DNA of 64,000 nt, taken from positions 1,612,001 through 1,676,000 of the forward strand of contig NZ_CP150241.1 in assembly GCF_037975235.1 (NCBI RefSeq). The letters are read 5' to 3'. This DNA comes from Paenibacillus sp. FSL R5-0341 (GTDB taxonomy: Bacteria; Bacillota; Bacilli; Paenibacillales; Paenibacillaceae). Both the position numbers and the translations under genes were made by a program. This document shows positions 9,025-18,255 of the stretch, piece by piece (the first letter of the stretch is position 1; each line of letters starts with the position of its first letter). Under the pieces are notes generated by a model. The model was not told the origin of the DNA, did not search any database, and saw nothing but the letters and a program-made list of their open reading frames with translations.

Positions 9025-9110
9025 GATTTGGGGTATATATTAAGGAGGGGTATCTTGGTTGATAACCGATCATATGTTCTGTATAATGGGATGAAAAGGA
9101 AGTGTATCTG

Positions 9111-9569
9111 TTGATTCAATCTGCGTTCAAACATATTGATGTGGCAGTAACATCGTTAATTGATATATGTGATCAGCTGTCTGAAGAAGATTTGGCTTTG
9201 ACGCCAATTGAGGGCAAACGGCCTGTTGGTGAACTATTGTCCCATCTGTCTGTGATCTGCCGAGCGGATGTCTATATTTCCGAAGGTGCATCGGAAGAAG
9301 AGATGGCTCAATTCTATGAGGAGAACCAGGTGAATTCGCTCGGTGAGATCAAACAGGCTTTGATTGATAACCAGATGTATCTGTACCAAAGATACAGGCA
9401 ATATAACACCGAAGAATTGCTGCATGTGACAGACTCGTACTGGGGAGCTTCCTATAGTCGGCTGGAGTGGTTGCTTGAGATTATGGGACATGTGTATCAT
9501 CATAGGGGACAATTGTATACGATGTTAACCCTGACGGGTAAGGAGCCCAAATCAGTGCTTTTTAAATAG
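9111..9569 (+). CDS. DinB-like protein
   Basis: 152 residues from TTG at 9111, chosen because AGGAAG at 9097-9102 is well spaced; GTG at 9102 would overlap that site. DinB-superfamily four-helix bundle: GKRPVGELLSHLSVICRAD places the first metal His, and GHVYHHRGQLYTML gives the other two. Close relatives include the YfiT/DinB groups; substrate unknown. Second of three DinB-like genes in the window (5172, 9111, 57936). Confidence 0.82.
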   Translation: MIQSAFKHIDVAVTSLIDICDQLSEEDLALTPIEGKRPVGELLSHLSVICRADVYISEGASEEEMAQFYEENQVNSLGEIKQALIDNQMYLYQRYRQYNTEELLHVTDSYWGASYSRLEWLLEIMGHVYHHRGQLYTMLTLTGKEPKSVLFK

Positions 9570-9863
9570 AAAGGTATTATTCAATACGAGACATACGATA
9601 ATGATAAGAACGGATAGAATACATATAAGTACGTGTTCAAAAAGAACGGTTTTCAGTCCAACAATACTACAAGCTATACTTAAAACATCGGAGAATTCCA
9701 GTGTCTTCTGTGGTATGAATTCAGCAGATGAGGCCAAAAGAGATACATGGGATGATGATCAAGTTTGAACGTGTGCTTGAGGATCATGATATTTTCGCAG
9801 ACGTATACCTCGGTGGTATAATTTGAGCAGGTAAGGAATTGTGGAAGAGAGAGGAATAATGCC

Positions 9864-10568
9864 GTGGCCCAGCCAGCAACCATTCTGCTTGTGGATGACG
9901 AGCAGGAGATTATTAAACTGATGGAAATCTATTTTGGCAACGAGGGTTATCGGATCCTCACTGCGAATGATGGTCTTGAAGCGTTGGAACAATTGAAGAA
10001 AGAACCGATTGATCTCATTATTCTGGATGTCATGATGCCGAATATGGACGGAATTGAAGCTTGTATGAAAATTCGGGAAGAGCAGAAAATGCCGATTATC
10101 ATGCTGTCCGCCAAAAGTATGGATATGGATAAAATCACAGGGCTAAGCATCGGTGCTGATGATTACGTGACCAAGCCGTTTAACCCGCTTGAACTTGTCG
10201 CACGGGCGAAATCCCAGCTGCGCAGGTATCATACCTTCAATGAAGGGCGGGAGAATAAAGAGCACGAGTGGGTTATTGATGATCTGATCATTAATACCGA
10301 TACACATGAAGTTTGGGTAGATGAGCAACCGGTTCGTCTGACTCCGCGTGAATTTGCTGTTCTCGAATTACTGGCTCGTCACCAAGGCTCAGTACTCAGT
10401 ATGGAACAGATCTATCGTCAAGTCTGGAAAGAAGAATTCATGGAGTCGAACAATACCGTTATGGTGCATATTCGCAAGATTCGTGAGAAGATTGAACTCG
10501 ACAGCAAACATCCCAAGTTCATTCAGACGGTATGGGGTGTGGGCTACAAGATGATCAAACCGCAATGA
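9864..10568 (+). CDS. OmpR-family response regulator, VanR-like
   Basis: 234 residues, GTG start behind GAGAGAGG. Receiver: acidic pair at 11-12, Asp55 in IILDVMMPN, Lys104 in TKPFNP. C-terminal winged helix with LTPREFAVLELLARHQG and MESNNTVMVHIRKIREKIE. Partner of the kinase that starts at 10642. The gene order regulator, kinase, kinase-like protein, penicillin-binding protein suggests control of cell-wall synthesis, like VanRS-type systems; the target is inferred. Confidence 0.94.
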   Translation: MAQPATILLVDDEQEIIKLMEIYFGNEGYRILTANDGLEALEQLKKEPIDLIILDVMMPNMDGIEACMKIREEQKMPIIMLSAKSMDMDKITGLSIGADDYVTKPFNPLELVARAKSQLRRYHTFNEGRENKEHEWVIDDLIINTDTHEVWVDEQPVRLTPREFAVLELLARHQGSVLSMEQIYRQVWKEEFMESNNTVMVHIRKIREKIELDSKHPKFIQTVWGVGYKMIKPQ

Positions 10569-10641
10569 GCATGAATCTTCATGCATGCATACTCGTTAGG
10601 ATTTCATGTGACATGAACAACACAGGCAGGGAGTTTCTACA

Positions 10642-11775
10642 ATGAATGCTAAGTTGATTAATACAGTCCGATGGAAATTTATCTATGCATTTCTGCTGAG
10701 TGGCATATTAACTGCAGTTATTTTGTACGGGGGCAGTCAGGTGGGACAGACTATCCTCGAAGCTCAGACGTATCCGGATTATTCAATACCCGCTCAAGGA
10801 ATCAGGTGGTTGGTAAATAATATCGGTTCGGTGCCTTTGATGATTGTGGTAGGCGTGCTCGGTTTTGTACTGTTTTTTTTCCTGTTCTCTCGCAAGGTGA
10901 TGCGGGTTCTGGATGAAATTACGGCAGGAATTCAGGAAGTTGCCAAAGGAGAGCTATCCCATCGCATCGAAGTGAAGACCTCGGATGAATTTGGCGTGGT
11001 TGCTGCAAGCATTAATCAGATGGCTGAACAATTGCAGTTGTCGCTTCAGGAAGAGCGTAATGCGGTTGCTGCCAAAAATGATCTGATTACCGGCATATCT
11101 CATGATCTGAGAACACCGCTCACATCTATTTTGGGATTTCTGGAGTACATCGAGAAGGATCGGTACCAAGATGAGATTGAGATGCGCTATTATGTTAGCA
11201 TTGCCTATGAGAAATCCCTGACTCTTCGCAAGCTGATTGATGACTTGTTCGAATATACGCGTGTAAGTGGTGGGAGCCTTCCGTTGTCTTTACAAGCGTT
11301 GAATTTGAATTCGTTTCTGATGCAACTGGCTGAAGAGTTTGCTCCCATGCTGGAGGAAGCGGGTATGGAGTATAAGATCATCGGTGGGCAAGAACCACTA
11401 TGGATTCAGGCGGCTCCAGGGGAGCTTGTACGAGCGTATGAGAATCTGTTCAGCAATGCCATCCGGTATGGTTCGCAAGGCAAACTAATGGAGATTGGGC
11501 TGGCCCTTGAAGGTAAAGAGGCCGTTGTTCGCATTAGTAATTATGGCGAACCGATTCCGACACAGGATCTGCCGCATTTATTCGATCGATTCTATCGTGT
11601 GGATAAATCCCGTTCCCGGGATACGGGTGGCACTGGTCTTGGTCTGGCAATTGCCAAATCGATGATTGAATTGCATCGAGGAAGTATCGTTGCCTACAGT
11701 GAAAACGGCAGAACGGATTTTGTTACCCGATTCCCTATGGTTGCTGCTCCGCCAAGTCATTATTCAGAGGAGTAA
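10642..11775 (+). CDS. Sensor histidine kinase, VanS-like
   Basis: 377 residues. Two membrane helices (~12-33 and ~64-84) flank a short outer loop of ~30 residues; then a HAMP domain, H-box GISHDLRTPLTSILGF with His154, N-box YENLFSNAIRYGS, and a G2 box GGTGLGLAIAKS. The small outer loop suggests membrane or wall-intermediate sensing. It follows the response regulator gene by ~70 bp and is probably co-transcribed. A degenerate copy of this protein is encoded immediately downstream. Confidence 0.94.
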   Translation: MNAKLINTVRWKFIYAFLLSGILTAVILYGGSQVGQTILEAQTYPDYSIPAQGIRWLVNNIGSVPLMIVVGVLGFVLFFFLFSRKVMRVLDEITAGIQEVAKGELSHRIEVKTSDEFGVVAASINQMAEQLQLSLQEERNAVAAKNDLITGISHDLRTPLTSILGFLEYIEKDRYQDEIEMRYYVSIAYEKSLTLRKLIDDLFEYTRVSGGSLPLSLQALNLNSFLMQLAEEFAPMLEEAGMEYKIIGGQEPLWIQAAPGELVRAYENLFSNAIRYGSQGKLMEIGLALEGKEAVVRISNYGEPIPTQDLPHLFDRFYRVDKSRSRDTGGTGLGLAIAKSMIELHRGSIVAYSENGRTDFVTRFPMVAAPPSHYSEE

Positions 11776-11778
11776 AAA

Positions 11779-11819
11779 TTAAGAATTTGGTAAGAAGTTA
11801 ACTACTTCTTCATTAAGAA
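11779..11819 (+). promoter_or_regulatory. Tandem TTAAGAA boxes and a perfect inverted repeat, candidate operator
   Basis: TTAAGAA (11779), GTAAGAA (11790) and TTAAGAA (11813) lie about 11 and 23 bp apart, i.e. on one face of the helix, as OmpR-family regulators need. Overlapping them is a perfect inverted repeat, AAGAAGT at 11792-11798 and ACTTCTT at 11804-11810. It lies between the kinase and its truncated paralogue, so the regulator may control the downstream pair with the penicillin-binding protein. Confidence 0.45.
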
Positions 11820-11870
11820 ATATTCGGTATTCTACCTTTATTACCCTATGTATAGAGGAGGATGCCGAAT

Positions 11871-12617
11871 ATGAAGTCTCGATTCAATACCTTAAGACTC
11901 AGATACATATACATTGGAGGAGCAAGCGCGTTACTCAGCGCAGCGCTCCTTTTTGTCGTTTATCACGTGCTACGCTTTGCCCACAATCACGTCCTTTCAG
12001 ATGCAGCTTGGATCACTCGTATGATGAACTGGGGAATAAACCACATCGGCACAAGGCCGCTCTTTATCTTCATTGGTGGAGCCTTGTTTGCGATCTTTTT
12101 CTGGATTCGATCCCAGAAGATTGCGGAGGATCTCAGTCAACTTACACGCGGATCAGCAGAACTTGCAAAGGGGCAGATTCCTCACCGTATTGATGTATTG
12201 AGTGGTGGTGAACTACGACTAATTGCTGACAACCTGAATGGGATTGCGTTTCTTATGAATAAGGAAGGGTTGAATGCATCAGACCCAGAAGATGGGTGGG
12301 CAGAGACAGGGAAAGTGTCAACTGAGAATAATCGATCTGGCCTTATAGAACGTATGGAAGAAAATTTGGAAAATGATCCGTCCCAAGTAACATCCACCCG
12401 ATCCATGTTGCCAATAAAACTTACTCTCTACGGTATTCAATCTTCTCTGGATGAGATCATCCAAGGGCGCTGCCGGGACGAGGTGGAGGTTCAGCACTGG
12501 GTCAAGTTGGCGTATGAACAGACAATGCTGCTGGGACATGCCATGGAGATTACAGACCGGAATGAACCAGTACGCGGAGATTCCAGTGAACGGGTTCGTA
12601 GGGATGCCGAATGTTGA
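11871..12617 (+). CDS. Kinase-dead, truncated paralogue of the upstream sensor kinase (membrane + HAMP only)
   Basis: About 248 residues from ATG at 11871 (AGGAGG nine bases upstream). It has two membrane helices and a HAMP segment (GSAELAKGQIPHRIDVLSGGELRLIADNLNG) collinear with the preceding kinase. The following region, LTLYGIQSSLDEIIQGR and DEVEVQHWVKLAYEQTMLLG, aligns with the neighbour's TSILGFLEYIEKDRY and DEIEMRYYVSIAYEKSLTLR. However, the SHDLRTP H-box is gone and the protein ends before any ATPase domain. It overlaps the penicillin-binding protein gene by 7 bp. It may be a decoy or signal-sharing subunit, or a decaying duplicate; the intact frame and coupling favour a retained role. 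Confidence 0.75.
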   Translation: MKSRFNTLRLRYIYIGGASALLSAALLFVVYHVLRFAHNHVLSDAAWITRMMNWGINHIGTRPLFIFIGGALFAIFFWIRSQKIAEDLSQLTRGSAELAKGQIPHRIDVLSGGELRLIADNLNGIAFLMNKEGLNASDPEDGWAETGKVSTENNRSGLIERMEENLENDPSQVTSTRSMLPIKLTLYGIQSSLDEIIQGRCRDEVEVQHWVKLAYEQTMLLGHAMEITDRNEPVRGDSSERVRRDAEC

Positions 12618-14479
12618 AGCACGGGAGCAAGCGATGGGTGTATACCGTTTTTGATGCAGCAGTGTTTGTAGTTCTGATGTTGACCGTCTTCTATCTCTAT
12701 CTGTTTTCTTATGGCGAACGAATGCTTCGCAATCATCCAGAGGCCATGCAGGTGGCCTCTTCCACTATTATTACAAATGCAGAGGGGAGAGAAATATCGA
12801 GGTTGCATACGATGACCAAAGGATATTCCGAATATGCAGACCTGAACGCAATGCCGAATTTATTGAAAATGGCTTTTCTGGTTACAGAAGATCGACGTTT
12901 TTACAACCATGATGGACTGGATTATATCGGACTCGGGAGAGCCATCGTGCAAGACATCATACATATGGATCTGAGTCAGGGAGGAAGCACCATCACGCAG
13001 CAATTGGCAAGAAATCTGTACTTGAACGGGGATAAGACATTAACCCGAAAGGTGAATGAGATATCGATTGCGATGGCTCTGGAGAAAAAGTTCAATAAGG
13101 ATGAAATTCTGGAAATGTATCTGAATCAGATCTACATGGGACGTCAGCAGTATGGGGTAAAAGCGGCAGCTTGGCGATATTTTGGAATTAAAGATATGCA
13201 CCAGTTGGAACTATGGCAGATCGCTACATTGGCAGGTATGCCCAAAGGTCCATCCATATACAATCCGGTAGATCATCAGGACCTTTCCAAACAGAGGCGT
13301 TCCGTGATCCTTGGCCTCATGCATGAACAGGGAATAATTACGCGAAAACAGATGCTCGAAGCCCGTAACGTCAATTACACGCCTCCTGACACTGTGTTGA
13401 GCGTAACAGCTACATCGGGCTTGAGCGAACCCGCATATGTGTCTGCCGTGGATGCTGTGATTCAGGAGGCTTCTCGGCTCACAGGCAAGAGTGAAGCAGA
13501 GATTCAAGCGGCAGGCTGGGTTATTCAAACCGGGTTGGATCGGCAGGCGCAACTTGGAATGGAAGAAACATTTGCAGATTCTACACGATTTCCCGATGAT
13601 CGCCAAGATAAGCAGGTTCAGGCGAGTATGGTCATTATCGACCAGCATAACGGTGAAGTGAAAGCGATGATGGGAGGGCGTAATCCCTTGAAAGGGGGCA
13701 TCAACCGGGCGATTATGGATGCAAGGCAGCCGGGTTCTTCTTTTAAACCAATTATTGCATTTGGTCCTGCGTTGGAGTCGGGGAAGTTCAAGCCAGAGAG
13801 TATACTACCGGATAAACGTATGCAATATGGTAGCTATCAACCTTCCAATCTCGGTGGACGTTACAGCGGTTCAGTATCCCTGTCCCAAGCGCTGCAAAAG
13901 TCTATCAATGCCCCAGCCGTATGGCTGCTTCATGAGACCGGACTGAACTACGCACATGAGTTTGCCGCAAGGCTCGGTATAGAACTAGGGAAAGAAGACC
14001 TGAATCTCTCGATTGCCTTGGGAGGTGTGCATCAGGGGGTGTCACCAATGAAGATGGCCCAGGCCTACACCGTGTTTGCGAATAACGGTAAGCTGAATAC
14101 TGCCCATCTGATACGTAAGATTACAGATTCCCATGGACGAACAATATATGCTCGTAAATCAGAAAATAAGCAGGTAATCTCCTCAAGCACGGCGAATGCC
14201 ATGACCAGAATGCTGCAAAATGTAGTCAGTCAGGGAACCGGAAGTCGGGCACAACTGGGTCAGCACAAGGTAGCGGGCAAAACCGGAACAACGCAGGCTG
14301 CATTACCTGGTGTGAGTAGAGAGGCCAATCGGGATATATGGTTTGTTGGCTACACGGGTAACTGGACTGCGGCAGTCTGGATGGGATTTGATCATACGGA
14401 TGCAGAACATTATATGAGGTCAGGAAGTGGTGTTGCAGCGGAGTTATTCGCATCGGTGATGAAACGTGCTACGCAATAG
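12611..14479 (+). CDS. Class A penicillin-binding protein (glycosyltransferase 51 + transpeptidase)
   Basis: 622 residues. Membrane anchor at ~10-31; glycosyltransferase domain with the catalytic Glu93 in VTEDRRFYNHDG and the GGSTITQQLARN motif (~125); transpeptidase domain with SSFK (Ser376), SIN (431-433) and KTGT (557-560), all three active-site motifs intact. It polymerises and cross-links peptidoglycan outside the membrane. It overlaps the kinase-like gene upstream, so it is probably expressed under the VanRS-like system. Slightly shorter than PBP1-type enzymes, with no C-terminal extension. Confidence 0.93.
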   Translation: MLKHGSKRWVYTVFDAAVFVVLMLTVFYLYLFSYGERMLRNHPEAMQVASSTIITNAEGREISRLHTMTKGYSEYADLNAMPNLLKMAFLVTEDRRFYNHDGLDYIGLGRAIVQDIIHMDLSQGGSTITQQLARNLYLNGDKTLTRKVNEISIAMALEKKFNKDEILEMYLNQIYMGRQQYGVKAAAWRYFGIKDMHQLELWQIATLAGMPKGPSIYNPVDHQDLSKQRRSVILGLMHEQGIITRKQMLEARNVNYTPPDTVLSVTATSGLSEPAYVSAVDAVIQEASRLTGKSEAEIQAAGWVIQTGLDRQAQLGMEETFADSTRFPDDRQDKQVQASMVIIDQHNGEVKAMMGGRNPLKGGINRAIMDARQPGSSFKPIIAFGPALESGKFKPESILPDKRMQYGSYQPSNLGGRYSGSVSLSQALQKSINAPAVWLLHETGLNYAHEFAARLGIELGKEDLNLSIALGGVHQGVSPMKMAQAYTVFANNGKLNTAHLIRKITDSHGRTIYARKSENKQVISSSTANAMTRMLQNVVSQGTGSRAQLGQHKVAGKTGTTQAALPGVSREANRDIWFVGYTGNWTAAVWMGFDHTDAEHYMRSGSGVAAELFASVMKRATQ

Positions 14480-14602
14480 AATGTAAGCGGGCGAGAGAGA
14501 CCATAGTCCAGGCGGTAATTTCCTTCTCTTGGATAACACAGAATATAGATTTTAATGTATAATATGTTTTTTTGTATAACTTAAATGTAAAAGGAGGATG
14601 AA

Positions 14603-15154
14603 ATGGGCCGTAAATACAGTAACTCGGATACAGATACGGATATGAACTCGCTGCAACCCAAAACTGGGATTAGACCGGAACGGCCTGGTATCTCCGGATT
14701 GGGTGGATGGCTTATTTTAATCCAGATCAGTCTTTGGCTTGCGCTGGTGTTTCTCATCTCGGATGTATCGCAGGTGAATGTCATCATGGACCCTGCCAGA
14801 TGGGAAGAAGGCCGTGGTGTCGATCCTCAGATCTACGCGGAGATGATCCGTCCACTCCTGTGGTTTGGCTTCATAAGCAGCAGCATTCTATTGATGATCG
14901 TTATCGTGAATCTCGTTCTTTTATATAAACGGAAGAGACAGTTTCCACGTATGATGATGGTGATGTACCTGATGAATGTGATCATAAGCATCGTGACGTG
15001 GATTCTGATTGCGCGCAATGAAATCCCAAGAGAACAGCATGTGCTTGATGCAACTCCGGCTTTTCAGTTGATTGTACGATCCATTCTGACGTGCTGTATC
15101 TTCATTCCGTATTTTCTAAAGTCAATTCGGGTAAAGAATACGTTTGTGAAGTAA
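14603..15154 (+). CDS. DUF2569-like membrane protein
   Basis: 183 residues with four hydrophobic helices (starting ~34, ~88, ~115, ~155). The GISGLGGWLILIQISLWLAL opening is characteristic of DUF2569, a poorly characterised membrane family. Ribosome site AAAGGAGG precedes the ATG. No catalytic motif is visible. A strong terminator follows. Confidence 0.75.
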   Translation: MGRKYSNSDTDTDMNSLQPKTGIRPERPGISGLGGWLILIQISLWLALVFLISDVSQVNVIMDPARWEEGRGVDPQIYAEMIRPLLWFGFISSSILLMIVIVNLVLLYKRKRQFPRMMMVMYLMNVIISIVTWILIARNEIPREQHVLDATPAFQLIVRSILTCCIFIPYFLKSIRVKNTFVK

Positions 15155-15192
15155 CTTGCTTCGCTAGTGACACGGTAGAAACCAAACGAAAA

Positions 15193-15240
15193 GGCCCATG
15201 GCATACCAAGCATTGAGCTTGTATACCGTGGGCTTTTTTT
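15193..15240 (+). terminator. Intrinsic terminator
   Basis: AGCCCACGG-type stem: GCCCATGGCATACCAAG pairs with CTTGTATACCGTGGGC, followed by seven T. Confidence 0.93.
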
Positions 15241-15271
15241 GCGACTAAGATAGGGAAGGTACTTGGAAGGT

Positions 15272-15730
15272 TCATTTGGATGATGATTTTGTCCGTAGTG
15301 ATCCGGGAATTCGGCGTATCATCTGGTTTAATACCTCGGACAACACAAGGCCTACGGCAATAGCGCCGGATAACATGAGTGCCTTGGCGGCCATCTCCAT
15401 GGCGGAACTGTAGTCATTTTGCACAAAACTTCGCATCGCATTATATGCCAGTCCACCAGGAACCAGAGGAATGATGCCTGCGACGCTGAAGATGATAACG
15501 GGTGCACGAAACATGCGAGAGAATACCTGGCTGATGACACCAACGGCGATGGTCGCTGCAAGTGTAGCAGGAACCGCATCCGCTGCATATTCGAGCACGA
15601 TATAGATAATCCAGCCGATCATACCGACAAATCCACCGTGGAGCAGCATGCGACGTGGTGCGTTGAAGATGATCCCAAACGCGGCTGAAGCGACAAAACT
15701 AGTCAAGGCTTGTTCAATAAAATGGAGCAT
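15272..15730 (-). CDS. ThrE-family exporter, small subunit (DUF3815-like)
   Basis: 152 residues, four to five hydrophobic helices. The segment GGFVGMIGWIIYIVLEYAAD and the later IPLVPGGLAYNAMRSFV match the C-terminal half of threonine/serine exporters of the ThrE family, which in many Firmicutes is split into two genes. It lies 18 bp downstream of the larger half on the same strand, so they form one operon and probably one membrane complex. Substrate (threonine, serine, or small acids) is not determined. Confidence 0.82.
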   Translation of the reverse strand: MLHFIEQALTSFVASAAFGIIFNAPRRMLLHGGFVGMIGWIIYIVLEYAADAVPATLAATIAVGVISQVFSRMFRAPVIIFSVAGIIPLVPGGLAYNAMRSFVQNDYSSAMEMAAKALMLSGAIAVGLVLSEVLNQMIRRIPGSLRTKSSSK

Positions 15731-15748
15731 ATCCTGTATTCCTCCGTC

Positions 15749-16582
15749 TTACATAAAAAGTGAAAATACAACTGCAATGCCGGTACCTATGGCAAAAGCA
15801 GTCAGAAATGCCTCGGCTCCCTTGGATAATCCGGATACGAGATGCCCTGCCATCAGATCGCGTACAGCATTGGTAATCAGTAGCCCAGGAACCAGCGGCA
15901 TAACCGAACCAATAATGATTTTGTCCCGTTCATGACCTACTCCCATGTAGATGAGGAAAAAAGCGAGTAGGCCAATGACGAAGGATGCTGTAAGCTCCGC
16001 AAAGAATTTGACCCGTACCAATCGGTGAAAGGCAATAACTGCCGCATAACCTATACCACCACAGATCAACGCCGGAAGAAAGTCACTCCAGCCCCCGCCA
16101 AACATAATGGTAAAACAACCACTGGACAGCGCTGCAGCCGCAAGCTGCACAGCCGTTGAATAGGAGGAGGGCTTGCCTTCGATCTGTACCAACAGATCAT
16201 GGGCTTCCTGCACAGTGAGTTCCCCTTGTCCGATGCGGCGGGAGACTGCGTTCACCTCAGATACCTTGTCCAGATCCGTCGTACGCTCGGAAATGCGAAT
16301 CAGCTTGGCGGGTTCGGTCGCATCGACAGAGAAGAAGATACCTGTTGGTACAACGTAACTGTGCGAATGGGGTAAACCCAGCGCTGCCGCCATGCGTTTC
16401 ATCGTATCTTCCACACGGTAAGTTTCACCACCGCTTTGCAGCATGATTTTGCCTGCGAGCAGACAGATTGCGATCACGCGGGATTGTTCAGTAGGGTTGT
16501 TGCCAATCATACCCGTCTCGGTCTGAGATACGGGTGATGAATCATGACGTATGTATTCCAACCGGATCAAGCTCCGTTTCAT
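15749..16582 (-). CDS. ThrE-family exporter, large subunit (DUF1212/YjjP-like)
   Basis: About 277 residues. A cytoplasmic N-terminal half (ICLLAGKIMLQSGGETYRVE, VVPTGIFFSV, and a SEVNAVSRRI stretch) is typical of the YjjP/ThrE N-terminal domain; five hydrophobic helices follow with a PLVPGLLITNAVRDLMAGH motif repeated in the small subunit. The start is uncertain: an ATG at 16618, one at 16582 and one at 16510 are in frame, and none has a strong ribosome site; a promoter-like TATGAT overlaps the first. Confidence 0.82.
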   Translation of the reverse strand: MKRSLIRLEYIRHDSSPVSQTETGMIGNNPTEQSRVIAICLLAGKIMLQSGGETYRVEDTMKRMAAALGLPHSHSYVVPTGIFFSVDATEPAKLIRISERTTDLDKVSEVNAVSRRIGQGELTVQEAHDLLVQIEGKPSSYSTAVQLAAAALSSGCFTIMFGGGWSDFLPALICGGIGYAAVIAFHRLVRVKFFAELTASFVIGLLAFFLIYMGVGHERDKIIIGSVMPLVPGLLITNAVRDLMAGHLVSGLSKGAEAFLTAFAIGTGIAVVFSLFM

Positions 16583-16666
16583 TTGAGATAAGGCGTGGTG
16601 CCGACACCATTGTATCATATTTCACACGCCCGCAAGGAATCATACCGCACTGACGCTATGACGATA

Positions 16667-16713
16667 AAAAAGCTTCGTTCCCAAGACCTAAAGGTCACAG
16701 GAGCGAAGCTTCT
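16667..16713 (-). terminator. Intrinsic terminator for the 104-residue gene
   Basis: On the minus strand GAAGCTTCGCTCC pairs with GGGAACGAAGCTT around a loop containing GACCTTTAGGTC; six T follow. Confidence 0.85.
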
Positions 16714-16747
16714 TGAAGCGGGTTCGGATATAGACGCATAATACCAG

Positions 16748-17053
16748 CTACATTAACAGTGTAATAACTAACAACTCATACAGCACAAGTGGCAAAATCG
16801 TTGGTCCAAACAAGGCGCGCGGCTCAGGATATCCATGCATCGGGGTAACCTGAAGATACAAAATTCCCCGGTCTGCACTAATGATGACACCTTCCCATAC
16901 CTGCCCATCGATATTCTGGACTTGTACCTTCTTGCCTACATGCTGCCGGGCTGTATGATGAAGCATATTCCGCACACTTTGCACGGATTGAAGCATCGGT
17001 TGATTGGCTTGATACACGACACGCGTGGACGGCGTGGATGTGGATTCAGACAT
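16748..17053 (-). CDS. Small protein with Sm-like/KOW-type core, function unknown
   Basis: 101 residues from ATG at 17053 (GGAAGGG nine bases upstream). The central part, VGKKVQVQNIDGQVWEGVI, followed by two more predicted strands, has the alternating pattern of a small beta-barrel such as Sm-like or SH3-type folds. The C-terminus (PTILPLVLYELLVITLLM) is strongly hydrophobic. I do not recognise a family with known function. Single gene with its own terminator. Confidence 0.6.
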   Translation of the reverse strand: MSESTSTPSTRVVYQANQPMLQSVQSVRNMLHHTARQHVGKKVQVQNIDGQVWEGVIISADRGILYLQVTPMHGYPEPRALFGPTILPLVLYELLVITLLM

Positions 17054-17117
17054 GATGCACAACCCTTCCTCAAAATAAGTTCATACTTCAAGGTATGCAT
17101 CTGCCTACAAAAGGTGA

Positions 17118-18161
17118 TTACACAAACGCCATCTCCAGGTTCCCGCGTCCATTTTCATAAGTCACTTTGCCTAGTGCTCCATTCACAAAGGTGAGCTGGG
17201 GCGGAATATGGCCGAGATCCACATCGTACAGTACAGGGACATCCAGATCCCCAAGCGCGGAGGATAGGGCATCGGTGAAATTGAAATCCGCTGTATCGGA
17301 ATAACCCGCAGGTCGACCGATCATGAAACCTTTCACACCTGCAAACCAGCCAGCCTGTTTCATTTGCCACAGATGACGGTAGATATCCCCCGCGTTCATC
17401 TCACAGCTCTCCAAGTACCAGATGGTACCTTCGACTGCACAGTATTGCTCCAGATAGGATGCAACAGGTGCATACGGCGTGCCAATCAGACTGGAGATCG
17501 TATCCATGCAGCCGCCGATCAGCCGACCGGAGAACGACACAGAGGTATCTGCATCTTCCGAGTGGCCGAGCTGTTTCCAACGCGAAGGTGTATCCAGGTT
17601 GAATCCCGGTAGTTCCGGTTTCCAAGCTGATTGATAATGCGTGGAAGACGATTGTGTGATCTGTTCATCGTGTTTCGTCTGTAAAACATCAATCCAGCGC
17701 GCAGTCACGGGATCAATGGCGTTTGATCTTAAATCCACATAATTGGTGCCATGCGCTGTCGCTGTTCCTGTGAGCAGGGTGTAGGCAAACAGGAAGGTAC
17801 TGATATCCGAATAACCCATGACCCATTTGGGCGGCAACGATTTTAAGACTTCCCAATTTATCAGGGGCAGGATATCCATCAGGAATTCTCCACCCCATGG
17901 AGGGATAATAGCTTGAATATTTGGATTGCTGAAAAATTGATTCATCTCTTCCGCGCGATCCTCTTTGGAGGCACTCACACATTTGGTGTTGTGGCGGAGC
18001 GACGGGCTTTCCTGCACGCCAAAACCAAGGCGCTCCATATTGCGTTTGCTCTCCTCAAGATAATGGTGCAGAGATTCGCCTACACCGCTGGAGGGTGCTG
18101 CCACACCGATAAGGTCTCCCGCAGCGAGTGGCTGCGGATAACGGATGGAACGTTGATTCAT
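17118..18161 (-). CDS. S66-family peptidase (LD-carboxypeptidase / MccF-like)
   Basis: 347 residues. N-terminal LAAGDLIGVAAPSSGVGESL matches the S66 opening; IIPPWGGEFLMDILPLINWE and MGYSDISTFLFAYTLLTG carry the nucleophile Ser118; the C-terminal domain has YLESCEMN and a late LGHIPPQLTFVNG with the likely catalytic Glu and His. Family members cleave L,D-peptide bonds in murein tetrapeptides or inactivate microcin C-like peptides. The spacing resembles the MccF-type branch. Cytoplasmic (no signal peptide). Confidence 0.88.
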   Translation of the reverse strand: MNQRSIRYPQPLAAGDLIGVAAPSSGVGESLHHYLEESKRNMERLGFGVQESPSLRHNTKCVSASKEDRAEEMNQFFSNPNIQAIIPPWGGEFLMDILPLINWEVLKSLPPKWVMGYSDISTFLFAYTLLTGTATAHGTNYVDLRSNAIDPVTARWIDVLQTKHDEQITQSSSTHYQSAWKPELPGFNLDTPSRWKQLGHSEDADTSVSFSGRLIGGCMDTISSLIGTPYAPVASYLEQYCAVEGTIWYLESCEMNAGDIYRHLWQMKQAGWFAGVKGFMIGRPAGYSDTADFNFTDALSSALGDLDVPVLYDVDLGHIPPQLTFVNGALGKVTYENGRGNLEMAFV

Positions 18162-18255
18162 TGTGGAAACACCCTTTCTTGTGAATATTGCTCATCTTCA
18201 TGAATATTTCCATTATATAGATTAATCCGATTATTGAAAGCACGTTGTGTTCAGA

